DNA of 64,000 nt from Umbilicaria muhlenbergii (lineage: Eukaryota > Ascomycota > Lecanoromycetes > Umbilicariales > Umbilicariaceae). Position 1 is the first letter of the stretch, and every line of letters starts with the position of its first letter. The stretch covers positions 3,099,211 to 3,163,210 of the forward strand of contig KK106981.1 of the NCBI GenBank assembly GCA_000611775.1. The letters run 5' to 3'. Below the pieces are notes generated by a model that was not told the DNA's origin, made no database searches, and was given only the letters and a program-made list of their open reading frames with translations. A program made the translations under genes and the position numbers. Below are positions 55,526-64,000 of the stretch, one piece after another.

Positions 55526-56266
55526 ATGGCATCTACACGGGTACGAAAGGCTTTTAAATATCCAGCGGACAATAGCGACGACGACGATGAGCCAAAAGAA
55601 CTCGACGAAGAGGGTAAGACCTGTTCAGAAGGTGCGAAGGCACTGCTGATTCATCGGTGCAGAGCAAGAGAAGCTTATAGCGAAGCTGCGGCGAGAGAAC
55701 GAAGAGCGCAATGAGCAATACATGGTATGATACCGCAGAGTCTCAACTCCTCTCGCGCGGCCTGTTGATCAGAACCCATCAGAGAATCTTCCTCGCAATC
55801 CCTACCACATCAGTGCTGGCCTTCGTCCCCGCGATCCTGACCTCTCGATCTCTGCAAGCCGAATTTGTATCCATCCTCGCCATAACGTCTCTTCTATCCA
55901 CGGCGTATATACTCGTTTTCATCCCGAACCAGAAATCGCAGGACCCTAAAAGCAAGCGGCCTATGCGCCACCTTGAGCCAGATCCTGGGCCGGTACATCA
56001 ATACCTCGGCTATCTCAATGCTGGGCTGACTCTACTCTTGAGCCTCTATGCGATCGGCTTTCGAGGGAGGAAAGGCGTGCATGACGGTTTTTGGATGCTG
56101 TGCCTCCTGCCTGGTCGTAAGTGCAGCCGTATCCGCGTTCGTCCTGTGAGGGGTGGCTGACACTTTGCCAGTGGTATTTTCTATAATCGTTGTAGCAAGG
56201 CGTGTCATGCTTTCAGTGGACGTATCGGAGCTGGAAGATCTGAAGTATGGATACAAAGGAGCTTGA
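55526..56266 (+). CDS. Small membrane protein of unknown function
   Basis: Four exons: 55526-55613, 55663-55724, 55783-56116 and 56172-56266 (introns 49, 58 and 55 bp), giving 192 residues. An acidic N-terminus (DNSDDDDEPKELDEEEQEK) leads into a short coiled-coil (KLRRENEERNEQY). Two or three hydrophobic segments follow (IFLAIPTTSVLAFVPAIL, SILAITSLLSTAYILVFI, YLNAGLTLLLSLYAIGF) and a last one (LLPGLVFSIIVV) near a C-terminal SVDVSELEDLKYGYKGA. It resembles a conserved fungal family without assigned function. The exon joins follow good GT-AG consensus and restore one frame. Confidence 0.78.
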
Positions 56267-56385
56267 TGATTGGATAGCTTTTTCGACTGTAAATAACTTC
56301 ATACCCAATGAAAGATGCCCTCCTCTCCTCCTCATCTTTGTCACCTTCTCAGCTTTGAGAGATTTTCCGCTCGCAATGGTGCGCT

Positions 56386-56830
56386 TCACGGCCATTTCCG
56401 CAACATTGGTAGACAGGTGCCCATGCTGTCATTAAAGGCCTTGAGAGTCATGTCGAAATGGTGATAAGCTTGACGACGGATACTGAAGACCATAGGCTTC
56501 TGGGGTTGAGAGCTGCGCCGGCGTTAGATGCTACATCCAGGCACGAGGGACTGAATTGACATACCTCTGTAGCTTCTCCCACCACCACACGTGAAGGAGA
56601 TTCTTAACGATACGGTGCTCTGGGCCCTTTTCTTTTGCGGCGTTCCTTAGAAATTCTACAGTATTCTCAATCTTCTCTGCATCAAAGTCCGCCGCAGTTC
56701 CGTTGCGGTAGGCTCGCTGGAGCCGGTCTTTGAGAGTATGCCGCGCTGGCGACGAGTACTGTACCGCTTGCAAGCCATGGCGATACAGCCGACGATAAGA
56801 TTCGACTATCTCTTTCGTGGTAGCTGTCAT
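56386..56830 (-). CDS. DUF1763 / LYR-type mitochondrial protein
   Basis: Two exons, 56830-56565 and 56512-56386 (intron 52 bp), give 130 residues. SYRRLYRHGLQAVQYS near the start has the Leu-Tyr-Arg tripeptide and following helix of LYR proteins, then ARHTLKDRLQRAYR and NTVEFLRNAAKEKGPEHRIVKNLL, matching DUF1763 as I remember it. LYR proteins bind acyl carrier protein and assist assembly of respiratory complexes or mitoribosomes. It converges on the membrane-protein gene, 119 bp away. An extended frame upstream of the ATG is not supported. Confidence 0.8.
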
Positions 56831-57187
56831 GCCATCAAGATGTGGTGTGTGATTGATTGTGCACGAATTGGCATGCAGGATCTTGACCTTCGTGATATTG
56901 CAGTCCAGCCCTGCCGGCATCCTGCACTGAAATGACGCTAGAACACCAGGCGGAACCTTCCATCTCAACCAACCACGACCACATCATCGAGGCATTTCAT
57001 CGCCCTCTCCAACATGATGGCTGACACACCTGGCTGTCGTGCTTGAAAACTTCGCAATCCATGATGCAGCGATCGTGACCACTAATCATGCTATACAGGA
57101 ATATTTTGGATGGCTTACTGACATGACAGCCTGTGGCAGCTCTCGTAGGTCTTCCCCTGATGCGCCGCTCCGAGGACGTGAGAAGAG
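56831..57187. promoter_or_regulatory. Divergent promoter region, DUF1763 / DUF2293 genes
   Basis: 357 bp between divergent starts; short frames here are not supported as exons. Confidence 0.45.
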
Positions 57188-60100
57188 ATGGCTAGGGTAC
57201 ATGCTCAACGTGCTTTATCTGCTCGACCAGCAGCAGCGCGTCACAAAGCTACATCAGGAACTCGGAAACCATCCTACCGAGTCATCCTCGAACAGGTCAC
57301 CCAAGAGAAAAAGAAGCTTATTACTGTGGTACGTGTTCTCGGGGTGTGAGCAGTAATTATGCCACGTTGCTGATATCCCCATTAGGTATCTTTTGAGGCA
57401 GCTGCACCTCCTGGATACACATTCATTCCCGCCGGGGATCCGCAACTCACCACGAGGTGCAAGCAGTTATCGAGAGAGGATGGCGTTAGAGTCCTCATCG
57501 TATCGGTATGCTTTATGTCTTCGGCATATGAGCTGGAAAAATACTTATACATTACAGACAACTCCGCACAAGCACAAAAAAGATCTGTCGCAACAAGTCC
57601 ATCGAATTGGATATCATTTCCCTAGCTACATTGTTGACAAAGCATGCATGAGCCTCGGGGTGCAGCTGTCGCAATCGGGCCAAGTGATCCGCCGACAGCA
57701 AGTCATGTTGGCGGAGCCTCGAAAGCGTAGTACTCTCAAAAAGAAACGGAAAACCCGTGGGGACCGTAATGGCTCACCAAAATCAGACGTGTCCCAGGCA
57801 ACGCTGGACACCCAGGCTCGAGAGGCCATCAGGGATTTATTCCCCAAAATCCCGGAGCGAGACCTCCATGCGATAGTCGCTCGAGCGTTTCAAAAGGGAA
57901 AGGATCGTGTAGGTACTGCTGTTGAGCTGTCACTTCCGCGTCGTGTGCAGCTCGCTGTTGTCGCTCACATTCGACACGTGTATACCGACTACGACAAGCT
58001 ACTCAAGACTGGCTCATGGCTTGACGCCCGAGCCCGAATTGAGCGAGCATGCCTTGATCAACTTGCCCTGTGGCGGGGCGATGACGATGACGATGACGAT
58101 GACCCCAATGCCATGGAAGACATCCTGCGTGAAGTCATAGTCATACCAGACGATGATGAGGATGACGAGGATCAACACATTCAGTTTGATAGAGACAGGC
58201 TGGATAACCACCAGCAAAGCGTTGAGATAGTGTCTAGTCATGCCTTAGCCCATGAGGTGCAGACTCGATCGGTGGAGTATGGTCATAGTGCACAGGACGG
58301 TGCACCTGACCGGCCTCTCAGTCCGGAGTCTGAGCAAGAATCAGGAATTCAATACTTGGGCCCTGCTCAGTACGCTCTCGATAATCGTGAACAGCGAGGA
58401 GAGGATCGCAGAGGATACCATCGCCATCGCGCCTGGGAAGAGGCTCTTGATCGCCGTCGCAGGAATCCGAATGTCTCCCATGATCTGGACCCCCGCATTC
58501 CATTGCAGGCTCCTACTGTGATCGCAAGAAGCCTCCAGTCAGGATATGGCAATGTAGAGAGCTTCTGGCGCCCAGAGGCTTCCGTGCAGCAGAGCCTTTT
58601 AGCTCATCGACCGCAGCAGTCTAGACCAGAGGTTCCCATGTACCTTCGCGATTTGCCGCCACGTCCAGCAAGCTTGGTGCCTTTGGAGCTGCCTGATTCG
58701 GGCAGGCGGCCGCAAGTGGAGAGTGTGATCACAACGAAGCAGGTAAGTAGCATCTACTGACTTCGCAGGGCCTCCCCTACTCCTTTTCGGTGGCCATGAT
58801 TAGGATGCGTTTATGCAGATCAGAGATACTGAGACGTGGTAGATACCCATATCCCAACAGATGCGGCCTTTTGTTCACCACGAACCCCTATCACCAAGGA
58901 CAGATCGATATGAGCGAGCGATCAAGGTGCGGCCCCCAGAGTATCATGTGTCTTCGTCTGAAAGACCTCGTTACGTACTTGTGAACAGTGAACAGCCTGA
59001 GTCTGCAGGTCAGCGTAATCAAAGGCCCGTCCACCAGGAGATAGGTTACCAAAGCGTATCTATGCATGAAACTGCTGAGCTCAGATTCGAGAGAGTGCTG
59101 CCTTCAATTGAAAGCAGCCCCCGGATTCACTTGGCCGTCCAGCCCCCAGAGCAGCATGAGCGTATTTATCCTACGTCGGGCGTAAGGGCGCCAGAGAGCC
59201 CAAGTGACCGAACCTTTCGAGTCATTGACTTCGATCAGGGCAGAGATATTCAAGTGATGAAGAGGCGGAGAGTCGACGACCAGGGAGAATACTCACCACG
59301 TGGTCGTGGGGGGACTCTACAAAATACTTCGCATGACCGTGTTTTAATACCCATTGGACAATCCGAGGCACCGAGGTACAAGGAGCCTCCGGCGAGGTTT
59401 GCAGCTGATAATCCGAGAACTGTCTCGTCCATGCAGCAACCTGTATTTCTACAGCCGCTAGATGTGGCAAATGGGTCTGGCCAGCGTCCACTTTTACAAT
59501 CAAACAAACAGGCTAGACATGAGCCGGTTGCTGAAAACCGACTTGATGCCCCAAGTGCTTTTCAGTCTCCACCTCCTGATGTTCGTTTCCGCAGGTCCCT
59601 GATTGAGGCTGAAGGGCCGCTCGAGCGTCCATTATCTTATTCTCTCTCTGATCATGCGCCTGTACATCGTTTTCATGAGCCATTTCAGTCTGCTGTTTCT
59701 AGTCCCCACGATGTTGATTCTTCTCATTATGGGGCTTCTACCCCATATGTTTCGTCTCGTCGATATGAGATACCTCCGTTGGACAGCCTGGATCATGACA
59801 TACGCGAAAAGCCCGCTAGACATGTACATATGGTAATGGGAAGAGAGGATGCCCTTCGCGCGCATGAAGGTCCGACTGGAGCGGCCGACCTTCAAGGACA
59901 ACGTAATCTATATGATGAACCCCGGCTGGAAGAGCGCGGGCAAATAGTCTATATACCGGTGCAGCAAGACCAAGGCACGCCTCGAGTCCAATATAGGCCC
60001 CGAACTCAACTGCCCCTCGAGAGGTCCTACCAAGGTGTGCAGACCATGACCGAAGTTTCACAATCGAGATACCAAGACGCGTTCCATCCAGCCGAAGAGG

Positions 60101-60508
60101 ACTACAGGAGGGTGGTCCACCCCGCTCAAGCAGTGCGGTTCGAGAGCCGCCCTCTTCCAATGTATGAAAACGGTCATGTAGAAGTAATACACTCTGCGGC
60201 CCCACGCGCAGAAGAGAGGCACGCACGATTTGAGGGCGCCCCTCCGGGAGGGCAACGGTATGCTATGGCACTCAAATGCATCCAGTCGTGCAAGCCCTCG
60301 GCCAAGTGAGAGAAGCTGACAGTAGTGATGCAGAATGGAGATGCCTCCGCCGAGGCAGCATTGGGACGGGCGATACTCCAGCGCAGTACCTATCCAAATG
60401 CTGGAGCGGCCCTTGTCACGTGGCCAGATGGGCGCGGCCCAATACGAAAGCGCAGGCCGGGAGCAGTTCGCGAGGAGAGGGCCACGTGAGATTATTGTGC
60501 TCGAGTGA
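57188..60508 (+). CDS. DUF2293-domain protein with candidate SUMO-interacting motif
   Basis: Five exons: 57188-57328, 57386-57505, 57558-58742, 58861-60257 and 60334-60508 (introns 57, 52, 118 and 76 bp), giving 1005 residues. The conserved N-terminal part has VTQEKKKLITVVSFEAA and FIPAGDPQLTTRC. The DUF2293 domain spans about 170-240 (REAIRDLFPKIPERDLHAIV, then VQLAVVAHIRHVYTDYDKLL). It is followed by an Asp run and EVIVIPDDDEDDED (280-283 hydrophobic), a textbook SUMO-interacting layout. The remaining 700 residues are disordered, rich in Arg, Gln, Pro, His and Ser. The last exon, missed if the frame is simply read to 60309, ends REIIVLE. The function of DUF2293 is unknown; the composition suggests a nuclear protein. 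Confidence 0.85.
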
Positions 60509-61762
60509 GAGAATTGCCCCGTAGGTCAAGCATCGTGTTTGGCATATTCAGCCTCGTTGTGAGTACATGGCCAGCATAGTTGGCGGACCCACATCGGGTA
60601 CTCGATTTTGGCGGGACGGAATGCGGGACAAGCCAAGTCGCATGAGCACTGTCGATACACTTTTTTTCGAGAACCTTTCTGATTTCCATCTTGGTGGCCT
60701 TGGGCTGGTAGCACCAGGTATTTGCATGTGGGAGGAGTCTGTTCTTGCATAGTGTAGGCGCGAACGGAGAATACCCCTGTACCTTGTACTCTTGTTGTGT
60801 TAGTGGGGAGCGTCCCGCGCAGTACTCGTACCTTGACACTTTTGGAGTGACGGATTGTACATATTCTACATGGCAGACGTATCACGCGTGTTTTGGTCTT
60901 TTCCAGCCGAGAATAAGATGCATCGAGTCCTCCTTGGACATGATTGATGAAGGGATTCATCTTCTCCATCTCGGCTTTGTCACATGGCGATGTATGACGT
61001 GTCTTGGCTGTTGAGCAGCTACGGTGGAATTAAGCTTAGTTGCCGCTGCAGGCGTCATGACCAGGAACTTTCCACTCTTGCACTCTTTGACAGCTGAATA
61101 TCTTCCCGGTAGACTGAGACTAAAGAACTGATGACAACACCGTTGCAGCCGGACAGCCTGGGTGCGTACCTCGATATACCTGTATAGTAGTACACAGAGT
61201 CCTCGAGTGGCAAAGTACTTTTCATCTCTCGCCTTTCATATTTCTTCGCATACCACTCGTCGTACTCCATCTATCACCAATTAGCTTATTCCCTCAGGAA
61301 CAGCTCCTTGATACTATAGGGGTCCGGCAGTCCCAAGTGTACCGTTGGCTCGTTGGCTCATCATTGGCTCAGCTTGCTTGGCCGTTGTGCGACACCAGTA
61401 CTCCTGCTCGTACGACTCACGCGGATCTCGAGGATCTGCTGCACCCCACCTTATCGAGGGGCTTTCTCCACCACTCCATTGTCGTTGCGTGGTGGCCGTC
61501 GTGTGCCTGCTACCACCGCAACTACTCGACCCTCTCCCTACCATTAACAATCGCATTCCATCTCTCGGTCATTGAGACGCCTGTGTTCCCGGAAGCACTG
61601 AATATTACGTTCAAGTCGTCACCCAAGGCACTCCGGCGAGCTTAATGGACTACCACTGGATTCCAGCGTTACTGCGATTGGGTTGAGGGTCCTGCTTCGG
61701 GTGAAGCGTTCCCTGAAACCCGGACGGCTCAGCAGTATTGTATCGACGACTAAGCAGCATTG
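60509..61762. other. Intergenic region with a possible small gene
   Basis: Between the DUF2293 and carrier genes. A 147-codon minus-strand frame (60526-60969) lacks coding character. The only stretch of interest is 61170-61270 on the minus strand, listed separately. Confidence 0.5.
61040..61270 (-). CDS. Possible small hypothetical protein
   Basis: The minus strand from 61270 reads MEYDEWYAKKYERREMKS and LEDSVYYYTG, charged and aromatic with the look of a real N-terminus. It is followed by a GTATATCG donor-like site and several AG acceptors, after which frames of 10-30 residues continue (for example one ending CSGN and a stop). I do not recognise the family. It could be a two-exon small protein or a chance frame. 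Confidence 0.25.
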
Positions 61763-63393
61763 ATGTGGGAAATGTCGGAACTTCAAGGACGACGCATCGA
61801 CGAAGACGCGCCGTCCACAACCTCAGCTCTCGACAGCCGCCACAAGCCGAAGACCAAGAAGATGCCGTCGACTCCCGAGGACAATAGGCACTGGGCCAAG
61901 CCATACCGCACAGTCATCGCCTCGAGCTCGAGCAGCATATTAGCCACCCTTGCCGGTGTGAGTCATCGCCGTTGAAGATCTGGAACAAACCAGTGGCATT
62001 GATGTGCTAATACTCTCAATAGTATCCATTTGACTCGGTCAAAACCCGCATGCAGGCGTATGTCACACCCTCAAGATCTTCACCGATTTAAAATATACGT
62101 ACAGAAAGCTGAGCTTCAGCAGTTACAGGTTCAAAGGCCCAACCGACTGCTTCCAACAAACTTTCAGGAATGAGGGTATCAAGGGCTTCTACCGAGGTAC
62201 GGATCTCTCACTACCCTGAAACATTCCATGCTTGAGCTATACACCGGCTTGGTTTGCTGGTTTCAAGCTGTTCGTTTGCGTTCGAGCCTGCGCGCAGCAC
62301 GTACCTCAGTGTTCTTCACGGAACCCTCGTGGGTAGAGAATAATATGCTCTGATCACAGCTGATCATTGTTTCTTGTCTTAGGTTCTCTTGCTCCCCTGT
62401 TCAGCATCACCCTCGTCCGCACGCTTTCCTTCTCGGTCTACCAAAAAGCCAAATACAAGTACTCGGCAGCGATCGGTCGGGCTACCGGCGGCGATGAGCC
62501 TCTCCTGGTTGTCAATCGCGTCGGTAGCTATCCTAGCCTTGCGACTTTGGCCTGCTTCGGTGCTGCGGGAGCGACTGCTGGCGCTGCCACCTCAGCTATT
62601 GCATGTACGTCACGAAGGGCGCGACTTACAACCCCTTCGGCTAATAGATTGCAGGTCCTTTCGAACTTACCAAGAACTCGGCGCAGATCTCCGTCCTCAT
62701 GGTCGAAAAGAACCACTCTGTTGCTAATGAGGTGGTGCTGAAAAGCTACGAGCAGAAGGGGACGTTCAAGATAGCTAAGAACATCATCAAGCATCGCGGA
62801 ATCATGGGGTTATATTCAGGCTATCAATTGCATCTCCGTAAGTGTCATGCCTACACTCCACATGAGCTCATACTCACACCTCCCAGTCCGCGACACCATC
62901 GGCACCGGCATCTACTTCATGACGTACGAGAGTGTCAAACAATTAACCGCGACATTCCAAGGCAGCTCTTCCCCTACCTCCCCAGGGCCTGTAGCTGTTG
63001 CCGGCGGTCTCTGTGGTCTCGTTTCCTGGGCCTCGGTAGGTCCATGCGTCCCACTCCGACCCAGATCCACGACCGAGGCTGACCTGAAGGCTTGCAGACC
63101 TATCCCATCGATACGGCCAAGTCGCGGTACCAGCGCGACTGTCTGTCCGTAGGCAAGGGCGAGCTGGTGGAAATGCCCAAGATCGAATGGTTCCGCAAGA
63201 AGATGTACCGCGGTAAATTTTCTCTCTCCCCTTGACGGCGTAATCGTGCACGGGGCTGAAGGAGTTGACAGGTCTTGGCGTCTCGATGGCTCGGTCTTGC
63301 ATCACCAACGCCATCCTGTTCTCGTCGTTTGAATACGTGAAGAAAAAGATCAACGCGCTTGAAGATCCGATCCCGCTCGGGTCGATCGACTAG
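61763..63393 (+). CDS. Mitochondrial carrier (SLC25) family protein
   Basis: Eight exons: 61763-61957, 62023-62057, 62105-62196, 62383-62604, 62655-62837, 62887-63035, 63098-63212 and 63272-63393, giving 370 residues with introns of 47-186 bp. The three carrier signatures are each interpretable: YPFDSVKTRMQA, PFELTKNSAQ and YPIDTAKSRYQRD; all have Pro-x-(D/E)-x-x-K. GIKGFYRG, GIMGLYSGYQ and a final KKMYRGLGVSMARSCITNAILF complete the repeats. The family exchanges metabolites across the inner mitochondrial membrane; the substrate-contact residues do not let me name the solute. The 65-residue N-terminus is unusually long and hydrophilic for a carrier. A second ATG lies 9 bp after the first. Confidence 0.88.
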
Positions 63394-63928
63394 GATAATT
63401 CCCATATAATCGAGTCCTCACCATATGGTCCGCCATCTTTCGGCTTTTTCGCCCAGTCAGGTTTTTTCGGCTTTAGTCTTCTCGACATCTTTCGTGGGAG
63501 GGGAGATTTCGTTGTACATGGTAGGAGAGGGTTATATTTCCGGGAGCATATCGAAGCAGCAGCCACATGCAGTGGCGGGCACCACCATCGGCGCGATCAT
63601 TTCCATCGGTTTTGTTTTCCGAGTAGGCATGGTTGTGGCGTTGAGAGATACCATTTTGTCACTGTCCCCGCCCAGGCCAGCGCGTCCGTGCATGCAACCG
63701 GATGCCTCTGCTCCGACCAGGGCACGCGAAGTAATGAATATGAAAAGCTGTTCGTTCCTGAGAGATCACTGCCATCGTTCCTCTTTGAGCGTGCCCATGC
63801 CATCACCACATCTCTAGCTATTGTAAACCCCCTTGGCAAACAGACGCAGAAGAGAGAGACCCGGCCATTTTCCCTCCCAATTGATTGACCCTATTCGCCT
63901 CCCCACCTATCCACGCCTCCCCACCCGC
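63394..63928. other. Intergenic region
   Basis: 3' flank of the carrier gene and of the edge gene; a frame of 130 codons at 63425-63817 has no recognisable domain. From about 63890 the plus strand is C-rich. Confidence 0.5.
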
Positions 63929-64000
63929 TCACATAAAATCATCCTCATCCCAGCCCCCCTGCCCCTCTCCCTCCTCCCCATCCCCCCCATCCCCCCGATT
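63929..64000 (-). CDS. C-terminal end of a gene continuing beyond the window (partial)
   Basis: The last 24 codons on the minus strand stay open to the edge and read as a Gly/Asp/Glu-rich tail ending GGWDEDDFM before a TGA at 63931-63929. The acidic aromatic ending after a Gly-rich linker looks like a genuine C-terminus, possibly a protein-interaction peptide. The product cannot be identified. Confidence 0.45.
   Translation of the reverse strand, partial: NRGDGGDGEEGEGQGGWDEDDFM

Noticed and set aside
60526-60969. 147-codon minus-strand frame
   Set aside because: No recognisable domain and coding character weak; not supported.

Overview
The window is nuclear DNA of a filamentous ascomycete (Pezizomycotina). 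The evidence is short GT-AG introns (about 47-190 bp, many with a CTAAC or CTGAC branch site), compact genes, and fungal families such as a LaeA-like methyltransferase, DUF2293, DUF1763, GH76, PHO81/NUC-2 and WSC proteins. I cannot place it below subphylum. No rRNA, tRNA or CRISPR was seen.

The left 26 kb is accessory, repeat-rich DNA. It opens with the 3' part of a broken Ty3/Gypsy LTR element (1-3795) that is almost free of CpG. Next comes a 2.05-kb Mutator-like DNA transposon relic with terminal inverted repeats and a 7-8 bp target duplication (3951-5997). A single intact gene for a caspase-like (clan CD) protein follows at 6335-8203, then a decayed WSC-domain gene (9180-10623). From 10831 to 26107 lies a head-to-tail tandem duplication of 7,639 bp in which I found no difference between the copies. 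Each unit starts at the end of a 0.6-kb inverted-repeat element that carries a fragment of a secreted-protein domain. Each unit also holds an MFS transporter, a convergent small cupin gene, an unresolved 2.1-kb stretch and a zinc alcohol dehydrogenase with two frameshifts. Transporter, cupin and dehydrogenase together look like a small transport/detoxification or metabolite cluster; that role is inference.

The right 38 kb (26.2-64 kb) is ordinary, gene-dense core genome. In order: GH76 mannosidase (DCW1/DFG5 type, -), LaeA-like methyltransferase with a long Gln/Ser-rich tail (-), polysaccharide deacetylase (+), PITH-domain protein (+), VPS20 (-), RIX7 (+), DHX35-like helicase (-), CUE5-like ubiquitin/autophagy adaptor (+), MZT1 (-, its first intron contains a 294-bp assembly gap), PHO81/NUC-2 (-), a Ser/Thr-rich single-pass membrane protein (-), mitochondrial uL3 MRPL9 (-), COA1 (+), a small membrane protein (+), a DUF1763 LYR-type protein (-), a DUF2293 protein (+), a mitochondrial carrier (+), and the 3' end of a minus-strand gene at the right edge. 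VPS20/RIX7 and MRPL9/COA1 are divergent pairs with intergenic spacers under 200 bp.

Exon structures were worked out by hand from reading frame, splice consensus and remembered family conservation. Every multi-exon model offered as intact closes in frame, but none is backed by transcripts. The most noteworthy observations are the 7.6-kb duplication with a breakpoint at a transposon end, the pack-type inverted-repeat element, the caspase-like gene, the Q-rich methyltransferase tail, two 18-nt microexons, a GC-AG intron, and the start codon of PHO81 apparently split by an intron.
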